Positions 9,077 through 18,183 are shown, counted from the stretch's first letter. The stretch: 64,000 bases of DNA from Hyphomicrobiales bacterium (GCA_900468805.1 UEIF01000018.1:124001-188000); one strand, 5' to 3'. Notes: a model not told the origin generated them from the sequence alone. Translations and numbers: made by a program.

Positions 9077-9461
9077 CCGGTCCTTTGACACAAGCCGCCT
9101 CCGTTTAGGGATCCGTCGTCAGAAGGTCCAACAACTCCGCATTCTCCGGCCTGTGCAAATCCTGGTCGAGGGGCTGGCGTGAGATGAGCGCTGTCAGCTC
9201 GCACCTTGACCACGATGCTCTATGCCGTTTCGAATAGTGTCGCCATCTTGGGGACGGAAATGCGGCTAACGGTCTTCCCCTGGTGTTTTTGTCGACATCG
9301 CGCATCCAGTCCGATCGAAGTCCACTGCATGGCCGTCAGCCGTTCATCCAGGACAAAAGCGGCGACGATCGCGGCGATGGTAGTGCGTGCCGGCTTCGCG
9401 CTGGCTACCTTCATCTGACTAGAACTTTGGTTGGCTCGATCCATTCTGCGCTTTATTCGCT
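9077..9461. other. Intergenic stretch with decayed sequence
   Basis: About 385 bases after the ATPase gene. No intact gene. It contains the EamA-like remnant listed separately; the first 200 bases show nothing identifiable. Confidence 0.5.
9300..9400 (-). pseudogene. EamA-type transporter C-terminal remnant
   Basis: In one minus-strand frame the string IVAAFVLDERLTAMQWTSIG resembles the end of DMT/EamA-family permeases, where a helix is followed by the conserved -LDERLT-x-x-QW- turn. Nothing like the other nine or ten membrane helices remains on either side, so this is a short gene fragment. Low-to-moderate confidence because the match is only about 30 residues. Confidence 0.4.
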
Positions 9462-9888
9462 GTGTTGTTGTCGCCGACGGAGGCGGCACTGGATCACGAC
9501 TTCATCGCATCGATATACGAAGCAGCTGTCGTGCCCGAACTCTGGAAGGGGCGGGGCTTGCTGGATCAGTTGGCGCGCCGCAGCTACGCGCATGACGCCG
9601 TGCTGATGAGTGTTTCGCCTGACCGCGATTTCCGATGGATTGGAAACGACTCCGCCATTCCGAAAATGCACGTTTATATCGAGGAAGGCTGGGGCGCCAA
9701 GAACCCCGTGCCTGCTGAGTGAGCAACGAAACCGGAGATTTTCCGAACCGCGCCTTCTTATGGACACCGACATCATGACTCAAGAGGAAATGATGGCGAG
9801 CGAGTACTATCAGGGGTTCATGCGTCCCCACGGCTGCTTCTGGCACACCGGAGTCAAGGGTCATGGCAATGCCGGTCGCAAACGGTAA
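9462..9888 (+). pseudogene. LuxR-family regulator N-terminal remnant with frameshift
   Basis: Frame one (9462-9722) encodes DHDFIASIYEAAVVPELWKG and then SYAHDAVLMSVSPDRDFRW, typical of the N-terminal sensing half of a group of rhizobial LuxR regulators. It stops at 9722. The homology continues in another frame with LMDTDIMTQEEMMASEYYQG and FMRPHGCFWHTG up to about 9870. A frameshift near 9715 and loss of the C-terminal helix-turn-helix make this a pseudogene. The family recognition rests on memory of conserved strings; a protein search would settle it. Confidence 0.55.
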
Positions 9889-9986
9889 GAGCGGTCGGTG
9901 TGGCTGGAGGGAGAGGGGGAGGGGTGTTCGTGGCGGGTTGAGGTTGTCGGAGAGAGGCTCTGGCAAGCCCGCCACGGACAAACGAT

Positions 9987-12140
9987 ATGGCACAGCCCAT
10001 TCAGAAAATCACGCTCAATGCCGGACGGGACATCCCTTTCAATAAGCTCGTTCTCAGCCAACAGAACGTGCGCAAGACCAAGGCGGGCGTTTCGATCGAG
10101 GAACTTGCCGAGGACATAGCCCTTCGCGGGCTGCTGACCAGCCTGAACGTGCGCGCCGAAGTCGATGGCCACGGCAATGAGACCGGCATCTATCGTATCC
10201 CGGCGGGCGGTCGCCGCTATCGCGCGCTGGAGCTGCTGGTCGCACAGAAGAAACTGTCGAAGACGGCGGCCATTCCCTGCATCGTAAGCAAGGGCGACAC
10301 CCTCGAAGTGGAGGATTCGCTTGCCGAGAACGTCATGCGCGTGGATCTTCATCCGCTGGACGAGTTTCGGGCCATCATGACGCTCCGCGAACAGGGGCTC
10401 GACGAGGCAGAGATCGCCGCCCGCTTCCATATGTCGGTCGCAACGGTCAAGCAGCGCCTGCGGCTGGCTTCGGTCTCGCCGCGTCTCCTCGAGCTCTACG
10501 CCAACGACGAGATGAAGCTCGGGCAAGTCATGGCGTTCTCGATCAGCAATGATCACGTTCGACAGGAGCAGGTCTGGGACACGATCTCGCGGTCGCACAA
10601 TCAGGATGCCTACTATATCCGCCGGATGTTGACCGAAACCGCAGTCCGGGCTTCCGACCGCCGAGCGGTCTACATCGGTATTGACGTCTATGAGGCAGCC
10701 GGCGGGGTCGTCATGCGCGACCTGTTCGAACAGGACAATGGCGGATGGCTGCAGAATCCGGCGCTGCTCGAACAGCTCACGCTCGAAAAGCTGACCATTG
10801 AGGCCGAAGCATTGAAAGCCGAAGAGGGCTGGAAGTGGGTCGATGCGGCGTTCGATTTCCCCTATGGCCATACCTCCGGTCTTCGCCGGTTCTACGGCGA
10901 ACGCGCCGATTATAGCGAGGAAGAGCTTGCGCGGCATGGTGCATTGAAGGCGGAATACGACAGGCTCGACGCAGAATACGCCGAGGCGGAGGAGCACTCC
11001 GAGGAAACCGAGATGCGGCTGGAAAAGCTCGGTAGCGAGCTGGACGCCATCAACGACCGGCCCTACGTCTTCGATCCGGAAGACGTTGCCCGCGGCGGCG
11101 CCTTCGTCTCGCTCGCCGCCAACGGTGAACTGCAGATCGAACGTGGTTTCGTGCGGCCCGAAGACGAACCCGTCGCCGAGCCGGAAAGCAGTGATATCGG
11201 TGACGGCGCCGGTGATGGTCAAAGCGACAATGACGCCGTTGCGGTCTCGGTAAACGGCGCCATCTCGATCAACGGCAAGCCTGTCGGCGTCGAAGAACCG
11301 GAGGAGGACGACGATAGGTTTCGTCCGCTCTCCGACCGCGTCATCGAAGATCTAACGGCCGCCCGCACCGTTGCGCTGCGCAATGCGCTGGCGAACGATC
11401 CCGTGATGGCCTTCATCGCCGCCCTGCAGGTCGCGGTCCTGAAAATCTTCTACAGATACGGGGCTGACTCGTGCCTTGAGATCACGCTCCAGCACACTGC
11501 GTTCGGCCAGACGCAGGGGCTCGGCGACACGGTCTGGGCAAAGGAGATCGAACAGCGGCAGGAATCCTGGGGCTATGATCTTCCCGGCAACGCCGACGAG
11601 GTCTGGAACTATCTGACGGCGCTCGACCAGGATAGCCGTACGGCGCTGTTTGCCCATTGCGTCTCGCTGTCGGTGAACACAACCGTGCAGGCGTGGAACC
11701 GGCGCGCCAAGGAAAATGTCCACGCCAGGCAGCTTGCCCATTCGCTCGGCTTCGGCATGGTCGCGGCCGGCTGGACGCCGACGGTGGACAACTATCTCGG
11801 CCGCGTGACCAAGGCGCATATCCTGCAGGCGGTCCGCGAGGCGAAGGGCGAGCAGTCGGCGCAACTCATCGATCATCTGAAGAAGCCCGACATGGCGCGC
11901 GAAGCCGCCCGGCTTCTGGAAGGGAGCGGATGGCTCCCCAAAGTGCTGCGGCTTCCAATGGATCAACTCCCCGCAGAGGCAAAGGTCGATGCGGCGGCGA
12001 TCGACGCCATTGTCGATGACAATATCGCCGAAGTCGCCGCGGTCGATCTGCCAGCCTTCCTGACGGAAGCTGGGGAAGCTGAGGAAACGGTCACCGACCC
12101 GATCGGGGACGAAGACGAACATCTCGAGGCCGCCGAATAG
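9987..12140 (+). CDS. Large ParB/Spo0J-like nuclease-domain protein of conjugative plasmids
   Basis: A 717-residue protein. The N-terminus (about 1-115) is a ParB N-terminal domain with the box AGGRRYRALELL, followed by a ParB/Spo0J helix-turn-helix (EAEIAARFHMSVATVKQRLR, about 140-160). The middle is acidic and helical (Glu-rich about 310-350 and 385-440) and the C-terminal 250 residues are not recognised. It is more than twice the length of a partition ParB and has no ParA neighbour, so it is unlikely to be a standard segregation protein. Similar long proteins lie with DUF932 and anti-restriction genes on rhizobial plasmids. A stem-loop with a T-rich tail follows it. Function probably in early plasmid establishment or gene control; uncertain. 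Confidence 0.85.
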   Translation: MAQPIQKITLNAGRDIPFNKLVLSQQNVRKTKAGVSIEELAEDIALRGLLTSLNVRAEVDGHGNETGIYRIPAGGRRYRALELLVAQKKLSKTAAIPCIVSKGDTLEVEDSLAENVMRVDLHPLDEFRAIMTLREQGLDEAEIAARFHMSVATVKQRLRLASVSPRLLELYANDEMKLGQVMAFSISNDHVRQEQVWDTISRSHNQDAYYIRRMLTETAVRASDRRAVYIGIDVYEAAGGVVMRDLFEQDNGGWLQNPALLEQLTLEKLTIEAEALKAEEGWKWVDAAFDFPYGHTSGLRRFYGERADYSEEELARHGALKAEYDRLDAEYAEAEEHSEETEMRLEKLGSELDAINDRPYVFDPEDVARGGAFVSLAANGELQIERGFVRPEDEPVAEPESSDIGDGAGDGQSDNDAVAVSVNGAISINGKPVGVEEPEEDDDRFRPLSDRVIEDLTAARTVALRNALANDPVMAFIAALQVAVLKIFYRYGADSCLEITLQHTAFGQTQGLGDTVWAKEIEQRQESWGYDLPGNADEVWNYLTALDQDSRTALFAHCVSLSVNTTVQAWNRRAKENVHARQLAHSLGFGMVAAGWTPTVDNYLGRVTKAHILQAVREAKGEQSAQLIDHLKKPDMAREAARLLEGSGWLPKVLRLPMDQLPAEAKVDAAAIDAIVDDNIAEVAAVDLPAFLTEAGEAEETVTDPIGDEDEHLEAAE

Positions 12141-12159
12141 CCACCCCACCCTCGCTCGC

Positions 12160-12193
12160 GAAGCCCGGCCGCTGCGCCGGGCTTCTCCGTTTT
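12160..12193 (+). terminator. Hairpin terminator after the ParB-like gene
   Basis: A perfect 9-bp stem (GAAGCCCGG at 12160-12168, CCGGGCTTC at 12177-12185) with an 8-base loop is followed by TCCGTTTT. It lies 20 bases past the stop codon. The right arm is also the beginning of the recurrent leader motif, so it may act as an attenuator for what follows. Confidence 0.65.
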
Positions 12194-12199
12194 CAGGAG
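12176..12199 (+). promoter_or_regulatory. Recurrent leader motif, copy 1
   Basis: GCCGGGCTTCTCCGTTTTCA followed by GGAG. Closely matching copies occur at 12955-12977 (before the DUF932 gene) and 18454-18477 (before a small plasmid gene). In this copy the SD is followed by only an 11-codon frame starting GTG at 12204 and ending at 12236; no long gene follows for 200 bases. Confidence 0.5.
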
Positions 12200-12407
12200 C
12201 AGAGTGACGCCTGCCTATGCAATTGCAACGACCTAAACCTGCCAACAGGGCGACGACCCGCCGTCCGCATCAATCTTCCTGCGCGGCCGGCAGGGGGACG
12301 GATGCGGCCAGCCAAAAAGGGAGAGCCGGGCCGGGGAGAAGGGCGAGCCGGTCGGTGGAGAGAGAGCTGCTCGGCCTCAACTCTGTTGCCTCTCTGGAGA
12401 AAGATCG

Positions 12408-12830
12408 ATGTCGATATCCGAAGTCACACCCCAAACTGCTTCCATCGTCCCCGACGAGCGCCGCCTGGAATTCCTGCCAACCCTCTTCGGGCGCTCGCTC
12501 CTGATCATCGGCGAGAACGCGGTCTACAGCCTCATGGAGCAGCTCAGCCCTCTCGACTATGGCGGCGGGTTCTGGGATTTCTACGAGCGTGAGGGCAAGC
12601 CGCTGTTTCTGGCTCCGAGATCCAAATCGCGTTTCAGGATCACCGGCGAAATCACCGGGTTTCAGGGGGAAGTCTCGGCGGAAGCTGCCGGGGTTATCGC
12701 CACGCTTTTTGCCTTCTCGCATCTCTCCTTCCAGCATCAATCCGAGCATCTCTCGGAAGGTTATGGCCGCCTTTACTCCTATTCGGCTGACCACCCCGAA
12801 GCCGCGGAGATCTTCCAGGCGATCGATTGA
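12408..12830 (+). CDS. ardB: ArdB/KlcA-family anti-restriction protein
   Basis: A 140-residue cytoplasmic protein matching the ArdB/KlcA family over its whole length: PDERRLEFLPTLFGRS (about 14-29), YGGGFWDFYE (about 48-57), LFLAPRSKSRFRI (about 65-77), and EVSAEAAGVIATLFAFSHLS (about 87-106), ending in HPEAAEIFQAID. The family blocks type I restriction enzymes without being a DNA mimic and protects incoming plasmid DNA. The ATG at 12408 is preceded by GGAGAAAG. The location, near other plasmid accessory genes and some 13 kb from oriT, fits early expression in a new host. Confident of family. Confidence 0.88.
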   Translation: MSISEVTPQTASIVPDERRLEFLPTLFGRSLLIIGENAVYSLMEQLSPLDYGGGFWDFYEREGKPLFLAPRSKSRFRITGEITGFQGEVSAEAAGVIATLFAFSHLSFQHQSEHLSEGYGRLYSYSADHPEAAEIFQAID

Positions 12831-12954
12831 CCAGTGCCCTGCGTCGCCCTCCGCCGGCGCGCTTGTTTGTCCAGCCCGGATTGCCCTGTCGGCCAGGTCT
12901 TACAGCCGCAATCCATCATCCACCTCACCAGCTCGGTTGTAGCAAGAGCGGTCA

Positions 12955-12977
12955 GCCGGGCTCTTTCGTTTCAGGAG
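12955..12977 (+). promoter_or_regulatory. Recurrent leader motif, copy 2
   Basis: GCCGGGCTCTTTCGTTTCAG followed by GAG, the Shine-Dalgarno site of the DUF932 gene. A 6-bp inverted repeat (AAGAGC, GCTCTT) surrounds its left part, so a hairpin directly precedes the ribosome binding site. Confidence 0.5.
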
Positions 12978-12985
12978 ACTTCATC

Positions 12986-14176
12986 ATGAACACCGTGATT
13001 TCCTACCCGCCACCGGCATCGTCTGGATTCAAGGTCGATATTTCCCGCGGCGAACGCATCAGCCGTGTTTCGTCGGAATGGTTTTCGCGTCCTGACGACG
13101 AGCGCTATCTGTCGCTTTCCGATCTTCATTGCGCAGTCAACGCGAGAACGGAACGCGCTCGCGTCCGCACGGTCGGGGCCGCCGAAATCCGCGTCGAGGC
13201 AACCCGCGACAATGCCGAACGCTTGTCCTTGGTCGTTCCCGGCGAGCGCGAGCCGTTGGCACCGACGCACTGGAGCTACGGTCAGCTCTGCAGCCTGGTT
13301 GGCGCACCTGCGAGCTATATGCGCCAGCTGCCCGCGCCGCTGGCGGCGATTAATCTCCAGCACGGGCTCCTCAATCATAACGCCGAAATGGTCAAAACGC
13401 TCGAGATGGACGACGGCCGCCTTGAACTGCGGGCGGTGACCGGTCCGGAATATGGTCGCATCTGGGATAGGGATTTGATCGCCGCGATCATGAACATTGC
13501 CGGGAACGGCACAGGCGACACGATCTGGAAAGTTCCGGGCCTGCTCGACTGGTCTGCGATGACCCACAATCCCTTCGTCGACATCGCGAAGGACACGACG
13601 ACGCTCTACGCCAGCGATCGCGACGTCTTCGTCTTTCTTTGCGATGACACCCATCCGATCGAAGCCGGTCGATTGGCGAATGGCGAACCTGATTTGTATT
13701 TCCGCGGATTCTATGCCTGGAACTCAGAAGTTGGTTCGAAAACTCTAGGAATTGCAAGCTTTTACCTGCGAGCAGTGTGCGCCAACAGGAATCTCTGGGG
13801 GACCGAGAATTTCGAAGAAATCACCATCCGCCACTCAAAATTCGCGAGCCAGCGTTTCGCCCACGAAGCGGCGCCGGCGTTGACGAATTTCGCCAAGTCC
13901 TCGCCCGGGCCGTTCGTCGCCGGCATTCGTGCCGCCCGTGAGCGCATCGTCGCTCGAAACGAAGACGATCGCTTGGAGTTCCTGCGTAAGCGCGGTTTCT
14001 CGAAGGCCGAAACCGGCAAGATCATCGAGACTGTTCTCAGCGAGGAGGGGAGGCCGCCCGAGAGCATTTTTGATTTTGTTCAGGGTATCACTGCGCTGGC
14101 ACGGGGAAAGTCGCATCAAGACACGCGGCTCGAACTCGAAGGCAAAGCGAAGAGACTGCTCGAAAGCGCCGCCTGA
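12986..14176 (+). CDS. DUF932-family plasmid protein
   Basis: A 396-residue protein of the DUF932 (phage/plasmid-like) family. Recognisable stretches are the N-terminal ERISRVSSEWFSRPDDERYL, the core AEMVKTLEMDDGRLELRAVT and YGRIWDRDLI, and the central YASDRDVFVFLCDDTHPIEA. I start at the ATG at 12986 with AGGAG eight bases upstream rather than at 12827, since the upstream extension is Pro/Arg-rich and overlaps the ArdB stop. The family is frequent on conjugative plasmids and phages; its biochemical role is not established to my knowledge. Located downstream of ardB within the accessory island and carrying the shared leader motif. Confidence 0.88.
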   Translation: MNTVISYPPPASSGFKVDISRGERISRVSSEWFSRPDDERYLSLSDLHCAVNARTERARVRTVGAAEIRVEATRDNAERLSLVVPGEREPLAPTHWSYGQLCSLVGAPASYMRQLPAPLAAINLQHGLLNHNAEMVKTLEMDDGRLELRAVTGPEYGRIWDRDLIAAIMNIAGNGTGDTIWKVPGLLDWSAMTHNPFVDIAKDTTTLYASDRDVFVFLCDDTHPIEAGRLANGEPDLYFRGFYAWNSEVGSKTLGIASFYLRAVCANRNLWGTENFEEITIRHSKFASQRFAHEAAPALTNFAKSSPGPFVAGIRAARERIVARNEDDRLEFLRKRGFSKAETGKIIETVLSEEGRPPESIFDFVQGITALARGKSHQDTRLELEGKAKRLLESAA

Positions 14177-14657
14177 CTGCCGGCTCGGCCGCATGCGAAG
14201 CAGGAGGCTTATATCGCGCGCCGCAAGGCGAAGCGACATTTCTACATGGATGGATGGGTGGTTCTGAAGCCGGTGTATGACGTGATCAAGCGCTGATGTC
14301 GGCGCCGCTCTTTTCCCCCACCGCTTCAACGCCGAGCAGGCGTCGGGGAATCATCCTCTCCGATCGCCTGTTCGGCGGCGACTTGGTCGCCGGCCGCTTT
14401 CAGATCAACCTTTTCCCAGATTGACGGTTCTAGCCGGGACAGGTGATGCCGGTTCTTGATCTCCACAGCGAACGGTTTCTTCTCATGTCATAGCAATCCA
14501 CTGCACAGAGCTTGGAAAGGTCGAGGTGCTCTTATTCGCTCCGTTCTGTCAACGCCCTGCCAATCGGCGCATTTCCGGCATATGGAGCAAACGGCGGCGT
14601 TTCCCACCGCTCGCCGCTGCCGGAGACAAGCAAATTAAACATGTGACACCCCCGGCT
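14177..14657. other. Intergenic region with two coding fragments
   Basis: About 480 bases. The plus frame directly after the DUF932 stop stays open to 14296 and reads like the end of a small plasmid protein (ARRKAKRHFYMDGWVVLKPV) but has no start. A minus fragment at 14326-14466 is listed separately. The rest, 14467-14657, shows nothing identifiable. Confidence 0.4.
14326..14466 (-). pseudogene. Short conserved-looking C-terminal fragment
   Basis: A minus frame from a possible GTG at 14466 to a TGA at 14326-14328 gives 46 residues (VEIKNRHHLSRLEPSIWEKV then DLKAAGDQVAAEQ). Composition is protein-like and the frame remains open a few codons further upstream (KPFA), so it is probably the end of a truncated small gene. 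No good ribosome site. Tentative. Confidence 0.3.
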
Positions 14658-16190
14658 TCACGCCGCCTTCTCCATGGACCACTGCACGCGCGCGGCGAGA
14701 AACGCGGCAAACGTTTTCACATTCATATTGCCGCTCGCCTCCTCCAGCCCTGCGAGATAGGCCTTCCTGTCATCGACGCTGACGACGGTCCAGGGATAGC
14801 CGCCCGACGCCAGCATCGCGTTCATGAGGAACCGCGCCATTCGCCCGTTGCCATCGGGATAGGGGTGGACATAGCCTACAAGCCAATGCCCCAGCACCGC
14901 ACGCACTGACGCCTCATTCTCTGCTTCCAGTAGGTCGAACAGCTCATTCATGCCATCGGCCACCGCTTCGGTACGCGGCGGCACGTGCTGCGAGCCGCGC
15001 AGGTACACAGGGTGGTTGCGATATCCCGCAAGCGCGCTGGCCTTGAGGATGCCGGCCGTCACTGAAGGCGCGAACAGCTCCCGGTACCACTCCCGGTGAG
15101 TGTCCCGCGTCAACGTGCCGGCCGGCTTGCCGTTGATGATCGCGGCAACTGAATCTTTGACCTTTTGGAATGCGAGGTAGTAGCCACGCGCGGCGAGTGC
15201 ATCCCGGTTCTTGCGGTCCTCTTCATCGATCTCCGGATTCCAGCTCCCCTCGCGCACCCGGTCAATGAGTTCCGGGGTGACGCTGTACCCTTCTATCGAG
15301 AGCGAATGGTAGGCATCGTTCTGATAGATATCCTCGACGAACTTCATGTAGGCGTCTTTGTCCGCCGGCAACCCCGGCGCTTTCGGGAATATCTCAATCA
15401 CGGCTTCGCGCTGCGATTCCCATATCGCGCGCAGGCGGGCCGCCAGCGGGGGTACTCCTGCTGCAATGGTTGTCACGCCCGTCTGCCCGGCGAAGGGGTC
15501 TGACTCGCGAACGTCGTACCCGGTCGCTTTGAAGGCCGCCAGGATTTCATCGGCAAAAGCATCGCGCCCGACGCGGCGGAAGGCGCCCGCAAGCCGTCCC
15601 GCCACGGTAGAATGGCCACCATCAAGCAGCAGGGCCAGCACGGTTGATACGTCGCGCACGGACGCCATGGCGACCTGCATCTCGATAGGCGCGCGCTGAA
15701 AGAACGCTTCCGGCACTCGAATAAGGGCGGCCTCGACAGTGAACACACGCTGGCCGTTTTTCTCTGTCAGTTCGGCTGGCATCTCCTTGACCTTGAGGTC
15801 ATAGAGCGAAGTGCCGAACAGCAGGTCGATTTTGTTGTTCGTGCCTTTTGGGGTGTTCACCACCACCTGAGGCGGAATAGTGGGCGCTTCCGCGTGCAGA
15901 AGCAGCGACTGCTCCGGTGACAGGAACCAGTCCTTGCCAAACCGATCATTGCAGTAAAGGGAGCAGAACTTCCAGAAGCTCGCATACCAAGGGGTGGTGT
16001 CCTGCTGCTGTGCCTGCGGGCCGGTCGACATGAGCCAGCCCTTGATGACATCGCGCAGGAACCCGTTCTGCAGCAGCCGCTCCCGGTGGACCCGGGTCAG
16101 TTCATCTGACTTGAATATGCGCCGCCCGCCGCCCCGCAGCGCTTTGAGGACGGCCAGTGATTCCGCGAGTTTTTCATGGGGCTTTGCCAT
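14658..16190 (-). CDS. fic: Fic-family AMP-transferase with N-terminal inhibitory motif
   Basis: A 510-residue protein. The Fic active site VHPYPDGNGRMARF (about residues 437-450) matches HPFx(D/E)GNGRxxR, with the catalytic His. An inhibitory helix motif (S/T)xxxE(G/N) is present as SLSIEG near residue 295, ahead of the Fic core, as in class II Fic proteins that are held inactive by their own N-terminal helix. The first ~290 residues are longer than in usual class II Fics (total ~370) and are not recognised. The family transfers AMP or other nucleotide parts to Ser/Thr/Tyr of target proteins. It is single-gene, opposite in direction to the surrounding plasmid genes, and has a conspicuous promoter with direct repeats (16220-16281). 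Probably acquired separately. Confidence 0.88.
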   Translation of the reverse strand: MAKPHEKLAESLAVLKALRGGGRRIFKSDELTRVHRERLLQNGFLRDVIKGWLMSTGPQAQQQDTTPWYASFWKFCSLYCNDRFGKDWFLSPEQSLLLHAEAPTIPPQVVVNTPKGTNNKIDLLFGTSLYDLKVKEMPAELTEKNGQRVFTVEAALIRVPEAFFQRAPIEMQVAMASVRDVSTVLALLLDGGHSTVAGRLAGAFRRVGRDAFADEILAAFKATGYDVRESDPFAGQTGVTTIAAGVPPLAARLRAIWESQREAVIEIFPKAPGLPADKDAYMKFVEDIYQNDAYHSLSIEGYSVTPELIDRVREGSWNPEIDEEDRKNRDALAARGYYLAFQKVKDSVAAIINGKPAGTLTRDTHREWYRELFAPSVTAGILKASALAGYRNHPVYLRGSQHVPPRTEAVADGMNELFDLLEAENEASVRAVLGHWLVGYVHPYPDGNGRMARFLMNAMLASGGYPWTVVSVDDRKAYLAGLEEASGNMNVKTFAAFLAARVQWSMEKAA

Positions 16191-16219
16191 GGGCCGTGCC
16201 TTTGCAAGTTTTCAGCGTT

Positions 16220-16281
16220 GTGTATTTACAAGTATATAGTGCTGATACGTGATAAGTCAATGATGATGTGTATTTGCAAGT
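16220..16281 (-). promoter_or_regulatory. fic promoter with flanking direct repeats
   Basis: On the minus strand TTGACT (plus 16255-16260) and TATATA (plus 16233-16238) are separated by 16 bases, a near-consensus sigma-70 promoter ahead of fic. Two 13-of-14 identical direct repeats flank it: GTGTATTTACAAGT at 16220-16233 and GTGTATTTGCAAGT at 16268-16281; a partial third copy (TTTGCAAGT) lies at 16201-16209. Their placement next to the -10 and -35 boxes suggests repressor sites. Confidence 0.6.
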
Positions 16282-16586
16282 TTTTTAAGTCGTGAGACAA
16301 CAAGTTTTTTATGCGATAATCGAAAATGTCACAATGAAATTATAATTTTGATAGTGTTTCTATAGCTAGTTCTGCGCGAAGGATCGTCACCCTTTCGGCG
16401 TAGCCTCCCAGCGGAGCAGAAGCTCGGGGCAGAGCCTAGAGCCTGACCCTCTGAAGCCCTTGCGAAGAGGGACGCGCCTCTTTGAAAAACTGTCTCTTTG
16501 TGCACCGTAGGTACCCGCAAACGAGAATTCTCAAAGAAAAGACGCGCCTACCTCTCCCTTCCGCCACTATCATTCCTGCCACGCCC

Positions 16587-16870
16587 CAGATGCTCTTTGC
16601 TCACCTCAAACGCATTCTACGAATGGCCCGTCTGAGGCTGAGAGGACCATGCGGTGCGCGCGACGAATTCCTGCTTGCAGCAGTCGCTCAAAACCTCAGG
16701 ATGCTGGCGAAACTCAGGCCCCAAAGGTCGCCGCACCCCGTCATAGCGGCATGGCTCAACACCTTGCGCTGGGCGTAGGGTCAATAACCGATAGCTACTC
16801 ACGAAAAGACGTCCGCACAGTGCGACGAGCGAATAATCCGCCGAGTTTTCAACGATATCCGCCGAGAGCG
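16587..16870 (+). mobile_element. IS1182-like transposase C-terminal remnant
   Basis: The plus frame at 16590-16778 reads MLFAHLKRILRMARLRLRGP then CGARDEFLLAAVAQNLRMLA, the conserved C-terminal end of IS1182-type DDE transposases (the LRLRG-x-x-GA-x-DEF-x-L-x-A-x-AQNLR block). Downstream, GAGTTTTCAAC at 16843-16853 resembles the terminal inverted repeats of that family, and CCGCCGAG occurs twice 21 bases apart (16838, 16859). The rest of the element is gone. Confidence 0.6.
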
Positions 16871-16992
16871 GCAATGTGCAGTGCGCGCCCCGCATTCATC
16901 GACGACCGCGCGCCCGTCGGCCAAGATGACCGCAAAGGGTGCCGCAAGCGGTCGTTGGTGGCAATTGCTACAAAATTCCGCGCATTTGCGGA

Positions 16993-18183
16993 TCAAGGCA
17001 GGCGGGGGATTTCGCCTTCGGCCACCCGCCAGACCCAAGGTGTAATCTCGGGCCGCGCCTCGATCATGTCCGCAAGGGCTTGCTCATAGTCGTCTCCGGC
17101 GCTCGCCGGCACGATGAACATCGCGATGGGAGCGGGTTTCTGTTCCGGCAATGTCACCGACACGATCGGCGCGTCGCGCGGCAGATTGAAACGCAATCCT
17201 TTGACGCTCTTTCGCTTGAGGTGGCTCAGCTTTTCCAGAAGCCGCAGCTCGTGAATATCCTCGAACGGCAGCCATTGCTCGTTGACCACCATCAGCGCGA
17301 CCTCTTCGACTCCCGCAATGCCGGCGGCTGAAATGCCAAAGGTGGCGATGACAATCAGATGGAACACCTCGTTCGAGCGCCACAGTTCGAGCTCTGCCTC
17401 ATGGCGCGCGGCGAGCCGTCGCCATGCGCTCTCCTCGATCATCAGTGGAAAGGGCATATGCCGCACGACGATCCTTTGGCCCTCGCGTGCCGCGGAGAAC
17501 TCCTTTACCTCGGCCACGATCATCATCAGCTTGCGTGGACCGGAGCCGGTCGCCTGTACGCCCTTGAGCGCCGCAGCGCGCCGGACGGCGATCCCATCCT
17601 TGTCGTCGGCATGAAACACTTCCGGCACGAAGAGCATTTCGCTCAAGATCGCGCCTCTTGCCGTCATTTGAGCGGCCGCATTGCAAAGGCTTGACCGCAC
17701 CCGACCCCAGCCACGTTTGCCCGACCAAGTCGAACGCCATTCGGTCAGTTCACCCGCCTCCCAGAGATAGTGCAGCATCGCCCGTAGCGACAAATTCCTC
17801 GGCTCGCTGCGAATGCTGTGTTCAGACGATTCCGCCGGTGTTCTGGGGGTGGCACGAGGCCCGCGCTTGGTTAGCGAAAAGTCCAGTTTCAGGTTGGCCT
17901 TGCCGTTCGCATCGATCTGGATCGCGTTCCCGACCAGTGCCCCAAGGCCGGAAAGCTCGTAGGGGGGCTCATAGGAGTGGCAGGCAGGATCATGACCCCG
18001 TCCCGATAGCGGCATCCGCTTGATGAGATACAGGTCTTCGACCCGCGCTATATACATTGGCGCTGGCGGCTCCCTGCACATGCACATCGGACGCAGCCGC
18101 TGCTCGTAGGCATGCGAGAGGAAACCCCGCAAATCGGGCGAGGATTCCTCGATCACCCGATCGCCAATCTTGAATGTTCGCAC
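16993..18183 (-). CDS. DUF1173-family protein
   Basis: A 396-residue protein of the DUF1173 family, found almost only on alphaproteobacterial plasmids. Recognisable regions: a Cys/His cluster near the N-terminus (RPMCMCREPP, about 31-40, and GHDPACHSY, about 62-70) that could bind zinc, and a C-terminal half with LMVVNEQWLPFEDIHELRLL. It starts at GTG 18183 (MRTFKIGDRVIEE) with a GGAGAG site upstream. It is on the minus strand, facing away from the next plasmid genes. Function not known; association with transfer and accessory genes suggests a plasmid-specific role. Confidence 0.82.
   Translation of the reverse strand: MRTFKIGDRVIEESSPDLRGFLSHAYEQRLRPMCMCREPPAPMYIARVEDLYLIKRMPLSGRGHDPACHSYEPPYELSGLGALVGNAIQIDANGKANLKLDFSLTKRGPRATPRTPAESSEHSIRSEPRNLSLRAMLHYLWEAGELTEWRSTWSGKRGWGRVRSSLCNAAAQMTARGAILSEMLFVPEVFHADDKDGIAVRRAAALKGVQATGSGPRKLMMIVAEVKEFSAAREGQRIVVRHMPFPLMIEESAWRRLAARHEAELELWRSNEVFHLIVIATFGISAAGIAGVEEVALMVVNEQWLPFEDIHELRLLEKLSHLKRKSVKGLRFNLPRDAPIVSVTLPEQKPAPIAMFIVPASAGDDYEQALADMIEARPEITPWVWRVAEGEIPRLP

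Larger units (their letters stand above)
16191..16992. other. AT-rich fic upstream region and IS debris
   Basis: About 800 bases. The first 150 hold the fic promoter and an AT-rich stretch (16285-16370). 16370-16590 shows no identifiable gene. 16587-16870 is IS remnant (separate entry). 16870-16992 shows nothing beyond the DUF1173 3' end. Confidence 0.5.

Noticed and set aside
9861..11222. A 453-residue minus-strand frame
   Set aside because: Antisense to the ParB-like gene; no recognisable domain.
12204..12236. An 11-codon frame after leader motif copy 1 as a real leader peptide
   Set aside because: SD-to-start spacing of four bases is short and there is no downstream gene close enough for attenuation; kept only as a remark.
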